Notes: a model not told the origin generated them from the letters alone. A stretch of DNA of 64,000 nt from Talinum fruticosum (GCA_021018815.1 JAITYX010000021.1:7531001-7595000); one strand, 5' to 3'. Shown: positions 1 to 11,440, numbered from the stretch's first letter. A program made the numbers and translations.

Positions 1-58
1 TTTCCGGGGGGTTGTATAATCAATTATTTTGACTGAAGTTTTCTGTAAAAGAAAAAAA

Positions 59-2262
59 CTATTTTGACTGAAATTGACTCTTGACGGCGGTAATTGCTCT
101 AACTCCGGTGGGATGGTAACGGTTGAAAATCTCCCAATATCTTTTCACCCTCTTGTATTGGGCGGGTTGATCTTGACTCACCAAACACTTCAGTGGCCCA
201 ATCTCCTTATCCGGATCCGGCCCACAAAATGTTGCAATTGATATCCTTTCCCTGTTCGGGTTCGCCACGACCCTATGTACCGCACTCTTCAGTATGCCAT
301 TACTCATTATCTACAAGTATTATTATATAAAAAGTATTCGTAAAAAATACCCGTAAATAAGTAGTGGATTACTCACCTTTCAAACAGAACGAGTAAGAAA
401 ATAGGCGATTGTCTTTTTGTTTCTTTTTAAAATGAGCCCAATTACTTTCGTCTAATTAAGAATCCTGATATATTTATTGATGAAAACATAGTAAATTGTT
501 AATATCATCATGGTTAATTAGGTTTACCTCCATTTGGTCACCAACATTGACGAAGAAAGCATTAGGTAAGATAGGAACTTTGAACCATTGATCATCTCTC
601 AAGACTTCAAGGCCTTCGACTTGCTTGTCTTGCAACAAAAATGTCATAGCAGATGAATCTGCATGCTTGCTTGATGTACGAACGAGCTCTTCGTATGGAC
701 ATGGCGGATAATAATTAAACCGCACAATCATTTGCATGCCTTCATCTCCATATTCGTCGATAAAAGTGTTGTCTTCTAACCCTAGAGATCGCGTCATGGC
801 TTTAACTAATTCTTCATGTGCCCTTTGCACCTTGCTAGAGAATTCATCTAATATTCTCCTGTTTGTTACAAAAAATTAATTGAGAGTACATGGTTAGAAC
901 TAATTATGAGCAAATATTTTTGTTTTTTTTATCCGATTTGATATAATTAATTTTTTTCCTGTAACTAAATTTTAATTTTAGTGAATCAATGAACTGGTTA
1001 AGACCGAGATCATTGAGTAAATTAATCTTCACTTTCCAGTTCCTCCCCACATGGTATTTTGAACCATTGAACCCGAGAAACAAAAAATAAGGTTCCTTTA
1101 AAAGAAAATGAAATTAGATTAAGTGACTCTAACCTGAAATTTGGAGGAGTGAGAGGCCAAGAGTCAAGTTTGCGTTGGTGCTTAGGAAGGACAGTGAGAA
1201 ATAATCGAGAATTCCACAGAAGAGGGGAATTTTCTGGAACTATGGAATCACTCCCATAACCCTGTGGGTTTGTTGCTGTCTTTGAAACCTTCTCTCTCTC
1301 CTCTAATGGAAGCCCAAAAACTGCTTGCTCACTCCTCTTATTTCCTTTAGAAGTTCTCTTGATATCCCATGATTCACCAGCTGCATCACCACGAAATATT
1401 GTACCTACAATTTATTATAAACTGCAATCCGATTCATGGTACCGGTATTAAACACGTTCCATCGCGTACATTTAATAGCTCTCTCGAATAACGACTACAG
1501 TTTGAAGTTTGTCTTGAATAATATTGTCTCATATAATAATGATAAAGTATAAAGAGGGCGACAAATAGGAAAAAGTTGTATCATCAATTTTAAACATGTT
1601 TATAGTCAAAAGTAGTAAAATTAGTTTAAAAAATATAATAAATTCTTCATCATTAATTATTATACAACTTAGTAGTTCGATTTATTTTTCAATTATAATA
1701 ATATCGATATATTTTCAAAATCAGCAAACTAAAGCCAAAATCGATAAACAGTATTATTTTATGTTTGTATTAAATAATATAGTCAAAAGTACGGTTTTAA
1801 GCTTTTCTTAAATAATATAGTCTCATATAATGAGAAAGGGCGACAAATAGGAAGTTGTATCATCAATATTAAACATGTTTATAGTCAAAAGTAGAAAAAT
1901 TAGTTTAAAAAATATGATAAATTCATCATCATATTAATTATTATTATACAACATAGTAGTTCGATTTATTTTTCAATTATAATAATATTGATATATTTTC
2001 AAAATTGAGAAACTAAAGCCAAACTCGATCAAACAGTTCTAGTTCGGTTCTTAAAATTAGTTTTGAATTACTACATACAGAAGGAGAAGGAAATCAAAAC
2101 GGTAAAAACCCTAATTAAAAATTATATCACCTGAAAACAACCCCAAGTATTGAGAGCAGAGAGAAGTTTTGCCAACTCATTCACGGATGTTGCAGCAGAG
2201 GATGGGGATGAGAGGAGAGAGAGATCGATTACAGGGCAATCCATGTATGAAAGATCTGCCAT
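59..2262 (-). CDS. 2-oxoglutarate/Fe(II)-dependent dioxygenase, SRG1-like, frameshifted in exon 2
   Basis: Soluble 2OG oxygenase of the plant DOXC class (SRG1 / codeine demethylase-like), which oxidises small molecules using Fe(II), O2 and 2-oxoglutarate; the substrate cannot be predicted. Four exons are read on the minus strand: 2262-2131, 1380-1134, 858-528 and 310-59, all with GT-AG borders and compatible phases. The start is the ATG at 2262, just before MADLSYMDCPVIDLS; an in-frame extension upstream has no ATG. Exon 1 ends in WGCFQ and exon 2 opens with LVNHGIS, the family's N-terminal core. Exon 3 holds the HAD of the HxD iron motif (KHADSSAMTFLLQ). Exon 4 holds the distal His (SAVHRVV) and the RxS 2OG-binding pair (RIS). 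Exon 2 has TTTTT where the frame needs TTTTTT (about 1316-1320), so the frame is lost at SKQFFG. The repaired protein would be about 320 residues, short at the N-terminus for the family. Pseudogene or homopolymer sequence error. Confidence 0.85.
1505..2065. repeat. Approximately 280-bp tandem duplication inside dioxygenase intron 1
   Basis: Two diverged copies lie side by side, roughly 1505-1790 and 1791-2065. Shared landmarks recur at a spacing of about 280 bases: GGGCGACAAATAGG near 1556 and 1838, and GTTTATAGTCAAAAGTAG near 1599 and 1877. The copies differ by scattered substitutions and short indels. They sit entirely within intron 1 (1381-2130) of the dioxygenase gene. Confidence 0.8.
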
Positions 2263-3189
2263 TGCTGGTTTACTTGAAGTATTTCTATTGTGGCTATAAT
2301 TAACCAAAGGGGAAGGAAGTAAACCCAAAAAAAAAAAAGGAAAATATATATGAATTATTAAGGTGTAGTTAACTTCGATAAATCGAGGTAAATTGATACC
2401 TATTTATATACTTCTAGTTAGTAAGTACTCGATATCTCGAATTTGAAGGTAAATTTACACATATTTTCAATGGATAATAAAAATCAAACATTTTGAAGTT
2501 TCTAAAATATCAACCTGCATCCTATTGATTGGAATTTTCTTTGAAAATAAACGAATTGAAAGGGTAACAAATGAAACATCTAGAAGCTAGCTAAATATTG
2601 ACTATACTTTCTAAAATTTCTGAACTGGAATTTAAAAAGTTTTATTAAAATTCAAAAAATAAGTTATGTAATAGGTTTAATTATTTGCAAAAATATTTTT
2701 GGTTAGTATTATAACTTGTGTTAGAGAGAACTTCTAAGATGACATATTTTACATAAGTGTATGTGGTTTTAGGTTAAGCAATGATGAAATATACATGGCA
2801 TTAAAGGGAGTGGTCATGAAAATTAAATAAATTAACTCTTTTGAAGAGCAAATTGATCCTTTACATCAAGAGGTTTAGTTTCCACCCCCCCGCCCCTTTT
2901 TTTAAAGAAAAGATGCCTATTTTTAAATTTTTTTGTTACAACTTATCGCTGTTAAAAAAGCATTATATTATGTTAGATTATAGAATAGTATAGTAAAGGA
3001 AAATTAAGTAAAATAAATCAACCTATGGGGCATTTGGATGAAAATAAACCAATCAATTTTCTTGGATGTAAACAATATTCTATTTATATTTAATTTCCTC
3101 CCTTAAATTTTATTTTGCTAAAGTTGAGAGTATTCTCATTACCAAACTATAGAATTTTTCACTGCTACAAAATCCAAAAGGTAGAATTA
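2263..3189. other. Gene-free AT-rich stretch upstream of the dioxygenase
   Basis: This is the promoter side of the minus-strand dioxygenase. I see an A-run next to the gene (2325-2340), a C/T-rich patch at 2882-2905 and otherwise AT-rich DNA. No convincing gene, RNA or transposon end is visible. Confidence 0.5.
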
Positions 3190-4232
3190 GTTGTTCAGGC
3201 CTTTTAGATCAATTTAGAAAGCATAACTAGCTATATTTTCCTCTTTTTACATCTCTTTGCTATGTAGGCTATTCTAGCCGTGATTAAGCTAATACAATGC
3301 ATAGTTATTTCTCCACTGCTCTTTCTACTCCCCCAGAACACACTTGTATTTCTTGCATTACAAAGATAGTAAGTTGCAGTTGATGTACATAGCATGAACA
3401 ACATTCTTTGATGCTTGTTTAGTCGGTCAGCCAACTGTTTATATCCCTTGCTGCAATCACCATGGTCTGTATCCCCATTTTTTACAGTACATTCAAGATG
3501 GTGGATTGGCTTACTGCACATCTGAAGAACATATGTTCATGAGTTTCTAGTTCATTGAGACATAATGAGCAAGTCCCTTCAACTTGTATATTTCTAGCCA
3601 TAAGCCCGTCCTTTTTTTTAGTCTACCCTGAATCATAAGCTTTAAGCAAAAACTATGCTCAGGAATATTGAAATTGCTCAAAATGACCTGTCCATTTGAG
3701 GCTTTTCCAGGGTTTAGTAACCATTTATACCCAGAGGTTATTGAATAGTTCCCTGTTGTGTTGTATTTCCATATTAGACCTTGAAATCCTAGAGCAAATA
3801 TATCCCTTAATTTTATAAGTTTTTTTCCAGGACCAAGTGTCTAGGGGTTTTGCTTGGACAGTCCAAATGGAAGTTGATTTTAGATATGGTCCATTTCACC
3901 TATAGACTCTCCTTGTTGGCTGCTATGTTCCACATGTGTTTTGCCTTTACTGCTTTATTCCTCAATCTACAGTTTTTGATGCCCAATCCTCCAACTTGTT
4001 TAGGCCTGTAGACTAAGTCCTATGCCACCAAAGGTGTTTTGCTGAAATTAGGATCTTGGCTCCACAAAAAGGTCTAACAAATCCTTTCAATGTCTTTGAT
4101 AACTCCTGTAGGTAGTATAAAGATGGAAGTCCAATATGTGTGCAATGAGAAGATCACTGAATTTATGAGCTGGACCCTTCCTGTATATGATAAATGTCGT
4201 GTTTGCCAACATTTGATTCTTATTGTTATTCT

Positions 4233-5255
4233 CTATGTGAGTTTACTACAATCTTCCTTGTTCCATCTCTTAGTAGTAAAGGGGAGTCCTAAGTATCTTA
4301 TAGGAAATTCCCTAAAGCAAATCCAGTGATATTTAGTATTTCTTGCTTCCTTTCCTCTAATACCCTTAGCTACAAAGGCCTGAGATTTGGATGGGTTAAT
4401 GTGCAGTCCTGAAATCTCAAGAAATTCTTGGAACCCTTCCATGGTCAACTGCAATGTGGTAGAGTGTTCTTTACAAAACAACATGATATCATCAGCAAAG
4501 CATAGGTTCACTAGATTCGTTATTTTGCACGTGGGATGAAACTTGAATTTCTGATGTTGTGCTTTGAGTAGGAGGATTCTAGTGAGGTATTGAGTCACTA
4601 GTATAAATATTAAAGGGGAAATTGGTTCTCCTTGTCTAAGCCCCTTCCCTCCTTAAAACTTCCATGGTTAGTCCCATTTATGTTCATAGTGAATTTACTT
4701 GTAGTGATCATTTCCATGATCCACTTTCTGAACTCAGAGGGGACGTGGAAAGCATGCAGCAACTTTTCCACAAATCTCCATGATACTGAATCATATGCCT
4801 TTCTCAAATCATATAATTGGGCCATATCTTGACAAATCATGATATTATGGGCTATAATCATATTCTCAATAAAAGCTAATTGGTTTTGGTGTACATTGCA
4901 AGCATAACATGCTTTAATCTAAAACAAATGAACTTTGAAACACATTTGTAGAGTGTATTATAACAAGCAATTGATCTATATTCAGATGCAGTTTATGGAT
5001 TTGGTATCTTAGGAATAAGGATGATTATGGTTGCATTCCAGGAGGCATCAGCTTTCCAATGTTGAAGAAGTACCATATAACCTTACATATATCCCCTCCC
5101 ACCACATCCCAATTATGCTTGAAGAAGTCACTGCTAAATCCATTTGGACTTGGACTTTTGTGGTTAGGGATATCCACGATTGCTTGCCTGATTTCTCCTC
5201 TTGTGAAAGGTCTCAAAAGGGATGTTTGTTGTTGGATTGACAAACATGCACCCAT
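4233..5255 (-). pseudogene. LINE reverse transcriptase remnant
   Basis: Three minus-strand fragments (5255-5025, 4861-4610, 4598-4233) give successive RT blocks. The N-terminal block has the G/S-P-N-G-F/S motif after HKSPSP. The palm entry is DLRKAYDSVSW, which holds the first catalytic Asp. FADDIMLF supplies the catalytic DD pair, followed by LHINPSKSQ. The blocks are separated by stops or frameshifts. The order and motifs are those of non-LTR RTs; FADD with the KAYDSV block separates it from the copia (YxDD) and gypsy (FIDD) RTs elsewhere in the window. Confidence 0.85.
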
Positions 5256-5829
5256 CTAGATAACTGCAATTTGCACATTTCCTTTTGTAATGTTAGCTTT
5301 TCCAAAGAAATTGTCATAATAGTTGACTATATGCTATTTAACTAGCTCATAGTCCCATGTCCACTCTCTATTTTCCTGTAAAACAGATTTGCGAGATGTT
5401 TGTACTGTAGGCTTTCATAGAAGAACTTATCACTATTAAGCCAATCATCTTTGGTCTTCTAAATGTAGAAGCTTTCTAATTTTTCCTGCCATATGCATAA
5501 TTCATCCCTTGCTTGTCTCTCTAATTTATACAAGTAGACATCATTAGGGTAATTTTGTAGTTGGGGGTAGTAACAGATTTACCCTTTCTTTGGCTTTTGC
5601 ATACTGAATGTGTATGTCCCCAAAATGCTTCTATTTAGCTCTCTGAGTGGTCTATGTAAGTTTTTGAGCTTTCTTGACATCTCGTAGCATTGAGGTCCCC
5701 CTGAAATTCTAGGACCATTCGCGATCAACAATTATTTTATAATGAGGGTCTCGTTGTCCACATATCTAAAAGGTTTAGGCCCTTTAGCTTAAAAATTTTC
5801 ACCAATCCGGGGTGTGATATGAGGTATCA

Positions 5830-6265
5830 TCATCAGCCATAAATAGTGTTTCAACAGCTGGAAAAATATTGGTCCATGTAGTATTGATTAGAACTCTATC
5901 AATTTTTGAGAATATCCTTGCCCCATCTATTGCTTATTATTCCAAGTTTATCTGCATCCCTTCCGAGGCATGTCATATAACCGAGTGGCTAATAGACAAT
6001 CCTAAAATTGATGAGTATTTGCCAATGTGACTGCAACCCCTCCAACTTTGTTATCAAGGTGTAGAGGGTGATTGAAATCCCCATAGTGATCCATAGCCCC
6101 TGGATATTCCTAGCAAGATCTTTCAAGGCCTTCCACAATTCAATTCTGTCACTTTCTCCATTGGACCCATATGTAGCAATCAAATAAAATCCCTCCTTGG
6201 TAAAGACATGTTTGACCCAAGAGTGAATTAGTTGGGCACTAGTGTTGAGGATTTGGACTTAATTG
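5830..6265 (-). pseudogene. LINE apurinic-like endonuclease remnant
   Basis: On the minus strand, IATYGSNGESDRIELWKALKD is followed by GLWITMGDFN-type sequence after one frame change. This is the endonuclease/exonuclease/phosphatase fold of plant LINEs, where the GDFN block carries catalytic residues. Only the C-terminal half is present; the sequence is lost upstream near 6265, where CACTA-related DNA begins further on. Confidence 0.75.
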
Positions 6266-6839
6266 TGCTTATTTTGCTTACCAATCTACGCTTTTCATAA
6301 AATTATCGTATGCATTTCATAAGCTTAGAGAACCCATTCAAAAATTTGTACATAACAAGTTATCCTAGGTCGCGATACGTGCATAAATGTACGTATAGCA
6401 CTTATGATATTAGCTTGATATGTATAGGTTTTTGAATTGTTCATGTTGGACAGTTTAAGAATAATATAATAATAGGTTGTGTGGCTATTATAATCTTATC
6501 ATAAATTTGACAAGATATCACGGTGTTCGTTTCCTCTCTCGTTCTTCGGGTGCAATTATAATGACGATGGGTTCGATGTGTATATCTTTACTTATGTTAC
6601 CATACAATTAAGGATATACAAAATAGCCACTTTATTTTCATATGTTGTACTTGAAGTATTAAGGGAAAATGCTGTCGGAATTTTGTCAAATGTATGATAA
6701 GATTTTGCTACACGGTCTAGGGTCATATAGGACCATTTATCCTCGTTGAAGGATCTTAGGCTCAAGTCATATTATTTGTGCATAAGTACGTATTTCTCGA
6801 ACTATATGTGGTGAATTGCTTCTCATGTTTATGGGTAAG
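6266..6839. other. Gene-free stretch between LINE and CACTA coding remnants
   Basis: No gene is visible. It may be the 5' non-coding part of the CACTA element, but I found no CACTACAAGAAA-type terminus, so the left border of that transposon is unresolved. Confidence 0.4.
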
Positions 6840-8344
6840 GTATGGATCGAGCGTAGGTTTACAACGATAGGAGGAGTGTAGAATATCGTGATGGTGTTAA
6901 CAACTTTTTATAGATTGTTGTCGAACATGCCACCAAATTCGGAGAACAGTTCATATTCTATCCGTGTTTAAGGTATTTCAACTCTTCAAGATTGTCCTCT
7001 AAGGTTGTAAAAGGTCACCTATATCGGCATGGGTTTGACACAACTTATAAGGTGTGGGTATGCATTGGGGAAGAAAAGTCCGTGAAAAATGGCGTATGAG
7101 AGGAAGATAAATGGTATGATGAAAATGAAGCCAACAATAGTATGGAATTAGACGATCGACCTGAAGATCTAGTTCGTGGAGTAGAATATGATTTAGGCGA
7201 TCAACCACACGTATTGGAGCAATTGTTAGCCAATTCGGAGAAGCCTCTTTACACGGGGTGTGATAAATATACCCGTTTATTAGCTGTGTTGAGGTTGATG
7301 AACTTGAAAATGGCTAATGGCTGGAGTGACAAAAGTTTCACGGACTTGCTGAATGTAGTCAAAGATATACTCCAAGAAGGCAACGTCCTTCCCAGCTGTA
7401 CATATAAGGCGAATAGGATGTTGTGTCCTATAGGCATGGGGTATAAGAAGATACATGCTTGCCACAACAATGCACATAGACACGAATGTCCTAAATGTGG
7501 TGTACCTCAATACAAAATGAAAAACATCGATGGAAGATTATTGAGGGACCTCCCACAAAGGTGTTGTGGTACTTGCCAATAATACCATGGTTTAAGCGCT
7601 TGTTTTCAACCAAGAACTTGACGTGGCATACCGACGGAAGAGTTTGTGATGACAAGTTACGTCACCTTGTCGATTCTCCTCGATGGAAGAAGATCGATTC
7701 ATTGTTCCCAAAATTTTGTAGGGAAGCATGAAATCTACTTCGAGTCTTTTTACAGACGGAATAAACCCTCATGGTGACCTTAGTAGCGTAAGTACATTAT
7801 GTTGTCAATGCTCATTTCTGGGTCTAAACAGTCGGAAAATGATATCAATGTGTACTTGACACCTCTTGTTGAAGATTTCAAGCTTTTGTAGGATGAAGGT
7901 GTTTCAGTTTATGATGCATACCGTCAAGAGAAATTTATATTGCGAGTTATAATCTTTACCACATCAATGACTTCCCGCGTACAAAAGCTTGTCCGGATAC
8001 ACCGTCAAAGGCCACAAGGCATGCCCCATTTGTGCAGAGGGTACTTGCTCCTATCAACTTAAGCACTGAAAAAGACAGCCTATCTTGGACACCCAAAGTT
8101 TCTTCCCTTTTCCCAACAATATCGTAAGAAAAAGAAGGTTTTCAATGGTAAAATTGAGATGAATTCTACTCCAACTCCATTAACAGGACATCAAATATAT
8201 GAGCAAGTGAAGGATCTTGATATGGAAAATGATCTTTCATATTGGAAAGAGTTTTATGTGAGACATAGTCCATTTGGTGAGAGAAATGCTATTCACGTGG
8301 CCCGATTTTTTACCGATGGATGTGCCCTTTTGAACGTTTTATGA
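6840..8344 (+). pseudogene. Tnp2-like CACTA transposase remnant
   Basis: The frame starting near 7142 gives KPLYTGCDKYTRLLAVLRL and then MNLKMANGWSDKSFTDLL. A Cys/His block follows (HECPKCGVPQYKMKN), then WYLPIIPWFKRLF and LTWHTDGRVCD, all hallmarks of the tnp2 transposase family. Later fragments read GSKQSENDINVYLTPLVEDFKL (about 7825-7885), GINPHGDLSS in frame near 7761, and LTGHQIYEQVKDLDMEND (near 8180). Reading frame is lost between blocks at least four times. Tnp2 proteins bind and cut CACTA ends in the nucleus; this copy cannot encode a working protein. Confidence 0.85.
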
Positions 8345-8781
8345 AAATTTTCAAAGGGTATGTTAGAAATCGATACCGATCTGGAAGTATGAATTGTTGA
8401 GGCTTACACAGATGATGAGTGTGTTAAGTTCTGCTGTGAATACTATCCCCAAAAGGAAGAAGTTGGTATTCCAAAACATCGATTTATGGGGAAGATCGAT
8501 GTGCGAGCAAACCTGGGCTGACAGTTCTAACAATAAGTCCGGATATGAGGGATCAAGCACATCTTTATATTCTACAAAATAGCGATGAAGTGTAGCTATT
8601 CATTGATGAGCACAAATCCCCCATAAAGAGACAATACCGAGGAAAAAATGAGATGTGGGTACTGACCCATCATAATCTCACATTTGTCAACTAGTTCGGA
8701 GATAGAGTGATCACTAGCCAATTGGAAGATTCATAAGAACATATCTCACAATCATTAGTAAGCTTGGCTAGAGGGTCGTAG

Positions 8782-9492
8782 TTGGAAGTCATATCTTACC
8801 GTGGGTATAACATCAATGATACTCTTTCTACACAAAGAGTTAGGACAATAGAAGCACCTCGCAAAGTAGTGGGGTCACATTGGAGGCTCATGCACTTCAT
8901 GTTTCCAGCTCTAAGGACAAAAATCCCGTTGTACCTAAAATGTCATATTACAAAGTCATTGAGGATATGGGAGCTAGACTATGTTGACTTTCGTGAGCCC
9001 GTTTTCCGATGCAAATAGGTTGACAATAACAACGGTGTCTGAGTTGATGAGATGGGATTCACGATAGTCGATCTCACAAGAGGAGGGCCTAAAGAGGATC
9101 AATTCGTTATGACATCCCAAGCAAGACAAGTGTTCTACGTTAAGGACCTGGCCAATGATAAGTGGTCTATTATTCTTCAAGGGAAGAGGCACGTTACTGG
9201 TGGGAATGGTGAAGATGTGTGTGAGTTTGTTGAGGAGACCCTACCCTTTTCCTTGGGAATGCCAGTCGAAAATGAGGATCCTAATTTTGAAGATTTGTAT
9301 TTAAGGCTTGACCATCAAGATGGCATATATATTGAAGATAAGTCCGAAGGAGGGGAAAAAAGGCATATACTATATAATTTTATCAACTCGGTAAGAACAT
9401 TATTGTATAACAATATTTTATTTCAAAGGATATCTAATATTGTTGCTTGTTTTAGAAACCATAGCTTATTTTTCATTATTTTTAACCTATAG
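8782..9492 (+). pseudogene. C-terminal DUF4216-like part of CACTA transposase
   Basis: The frames give LDYVDFREPVFRCKW, then a short gap and GFTIVDLTRGG, EDQFVMTSQARQVFYVKD and KWSIILQGKRHV. This is the conserved block found downstream of tnp2 in plant CACTA proteins. The frame changes near 9018-9052 at an internal stop. The remaining C-terminal part (after 9200) is acidic and weakly recognisable. Confidence 0.75.
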
Positions 9493-9530
9493 TATTCATG
9501 TAACGGATCATTGTTCGATGAGGATCAAAA

Positions 9531-9970
9531 TAAGGACTAAGATGTCCAAAGGAAGGGTAGAAGATCATCATTCGATGAGGGTGAAAAGGACTAAGCTTTT
9601 TAGGTAATGTTTCTTTTGGATATTTCTTGTGGATAATTATTGCTTGACGCTTTTCTCGGTTTTGGTTGCTAATCTCACCTCCCGCTTAATATTTTCCTCA
9701 ATTTTTATGTTGTCCACCTCTACCCCTGCACGAACTCCAAGTAAGAGAAATAAGGACTAAGCTCTCCAATGGAAGGGTAGAAAATCATCATTCGATGAGG
9801 GTCAAAAGGACTAAGCTTTTTCAGATAATGTTTCTTATGGATATCTCTTATGGATAAATTTTGCTTAATACTTTTCTCAATTTTGGTTGCTAATCTTAGC
9901 TCCCGCTTAATAGTTTCCTCATTTTTTATGTTGTGCACCTCTACCCCTGCACGAACTTCAAGCAAGAAAT
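9531..9970. repeat. Two-copy 220-bp tandem repeat in the CACTA 3' region
   Basis: TAAGGACTAAG begins at 9531 and again at 9751, and about 220 bases after each are closely similar, ending in CCTCTACCCCTGCACGAACT near 9721-9737 and 9941-9957. Spacing is constant, with only substitutions and tiny indels. It lies between the transposase remnant and the subterminal repeats. Confidence 0.85.
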
Positions 9971-10019
9971 ACATAAGAGGAACATCACTTTAGGACAAGG
10001 ACTAAGAAAATAGAGATTG

Positions 10020-10460
10020 TTAGAGAGATGTCCTATTTTGTGTATTCTTTTTCAGTACTTATGTCAAAAAGTCTATCTCTTTCTCTTGAAACTTTGTGGC
10101 TTAAATGATTTCAATATTTATGTCAAATGGTTCATCTTTATTTGCCCAAAGTGATGCTTTTTAGTAGATTGAGTTATGTGCTTGTCTTTATGACTATATT
10201 GTTTGTTTGAAGTTCGTGCGAGGTAGCGTGGACAACAAATATGATGTATATATGTTGTCCAGGCTAACTCTGCAACAACTCCAAGCAAATAATATCGTCA
10301 TAAAGACAATCACATAACTAAATATACTATAAAAGAATCTACTTTGGGTAAATAGAGATTTTCCTTAGGACAAAAACATTGAACTCAATTTATACTACAA
10401 AGTTTCAAGATGAGAGATAAACTTTTTCACATAAATACTTGAAAGAAGAGTACTCTTTGT
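10020..10460. repeat. Imperfect fold-back (inverted repeat), about 440 bp
   Basis: The left arm (about 10040-10233) and right arm (about 10248-10457) are reverse complements with mismatches. GTTATGTGCTTGTCTTTATG on the left pairs with CATAAAGACAATCACATAAC on the right. GTGGACAAC pairs with GTTGTCCAG at the tip. An outer pair is CTTGAAACTTTGT with ACAAAGTTTCAAG. Part of each arm resembles the end of the neighbouring 220-bp tandem repeat. A transcript would form a long hairpin. Confidence 0.75.
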
Positions 10461-10695
10461 ATTATATTTTACATCATTGTAATATATTCTTTGCTGGAAC
10501 TTATTGTGAAATATGAAATTGCTTTGTCGATATTGTTAAAGAATGGAACTTGTTGTGGTTGTAGTAATCTGAGAAATTTTTGTAATATTTTGGAACAATT
10601 GAGGCTGTTGGTTGTTTCGGTGTAAGTTGTGATATATTTTATAGTGTATTTTGTACAGAGTACGGAAAAACAAAAAAAAGTATAAAAAAATTCAG

Positions 10696-10985
10696 ACCTA
10701 TGATGACGGTTCTTACATTAGAACGGTCGTCATATGCCCTTGCCTAAAACATTTTGGCATTTATGTGCGGGACCTATGACGATGGTTGTAATGTAAGAAC
10801 CGTCGTCATAGGTCACTATATGAAGACGATTCTTTCAGAAAATTATTTCGTTATAGAGCGACCTATGACTACGGTTTTCCATATGAACAGTCGTCATATG
10901 AGAACCTATTACTACGGTTTTGAAACGTAGTAAAAGATGTACATACAACAACGGTCACACACACGACGCCGGTTGACCGTAGTTA
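10696..10985. repeat. CACTA-type subterminal inverted motifs (GACGGT / ACCGTC)
   Basis: CCTATGATGACGGTTCTTAC at 10697 faces its near-perfect reverse complement at about 10791-10812. Further partial copies follow (CCTATGACTACGGTT near 10861, CCTATTACTACGGTT near 10905, CCGTAGTTA at the end). Clusters of such motifs near the ends are bound by transposase in En/Spm-type elements. Here they mark the probable right end of the CACTA element. Confidence 0.65.
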
Positions 10986-11440
10986 AATATCGTTTTTACA
11001 TATAATATTGTAATAAAATTATTAAAAAATAGTTAATTAACAAAAATAAAATAAAATATGTGTTCCAATTTATTAGGTACTAAGATAACAAGCTTATAAC
11101 AACAACAATAACAACAATAATGATAATAATAATAGTAATAACAACATCACCTTATAATAACACCATTTCTTAATTCAATTTCTTTCCCGTTTTCATACAA
11201 AACAGGCTTGCAAACCCAAAACAAAAAATCCAAAATCTAATCCACGAACGTAACGCATTACCCACGGGCATACTACTAGTAATAAAGAATAATTGAGTTA
11301 AAAATATACTTAAACCTTAATTAATAGGTTAAATACACGTCAATACACAAGTTATCAAATTAATTAATAACATTCGTAACCACTTATTCCCAATGGAAAA
11401 AAAGGGCCCTTCAAAGTAGAGTTTCATAATTACTTTGTTA
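10986..11440. other. AT-rich stretch with AAC/AAT simple repeat
   Basis: No gene is seen. A degenerate AAC/AAT trinucleotide tract lies at about 11096-11150. CGTAACGCATTAC followed by GGGCATA near 11250-11271 also occurs in the solo LTR near 25510-25535, again after an AAT/AAC-rich tract, so this may hold a shred of the same LTR family. Confidence 0.45.

Larger units (their letters stand above)
3190..6265 (-). mobile_element. Decayed plant LINE (non-LTR retrotransposon), 5'-truncated
   Basis: Minus-strand fragments follow the order expected of a plant LINE ORF2. The endonuclease part lies at about 6265-5830 (IATYGSNGESDRIELWKAL). The linker with a NFRGTSML-like motif lies around 5700-5640. 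Reverse transcriptase lies at 5255-4233 (HKSPSPNGFSSDFFK, DLRKAYDSVSW, FADDIMLF). A C-terminal zf-RVT-like part with Cys/His (CSLC, ETHEHMFF) lies at about 3900-3500. Stops and frame changes break it throughout, so it is not active. The element begins inside the endonuclease domain, consistent with ordinary 5' truncation. I could not fix the 3' tail or the target-site duplication, so the borders are approximate. Confidence 0.85.
6840..10985 (+). mobile_element. Decayed CACTA (En/Spm) DNA transposon
   Basis: Plus-strand remnants occur in the order of a plant CACTA transposase gene. A transposase-associated domain (EYRDGVNNF, then VVKGHLYRHGFDTTYKVW) lies at about 6870-7065, the tnp2 transposase core at about 7200-8344, and a DUF4216-like C-terminal part at about 8970-9200. 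The right end (10696-10985) carries inverted GACGGT/ACCGTC subterminal motifs, typical of CACTA ends. Many stops and frameshifts are present, so the element is inactive. Neither terminal CACTA inverted repeat was recognised, so the borders are approximate. Confidence 0.8.

Noticed and set aside
3165..3180. CACTGCTACAAAA resembling a CACTA terminus
   Set aside because: Only a partial match, it lies beyond the LINE rather than at the CACTA element, and has no partner at the right end.
5700..5830. Possible separate insertion inside the LINE
   Set aside because: Minus-strand reading across it gives LINE linker motifs (NFRGTSML) with frame changes, so it is continuous LINE sequence.
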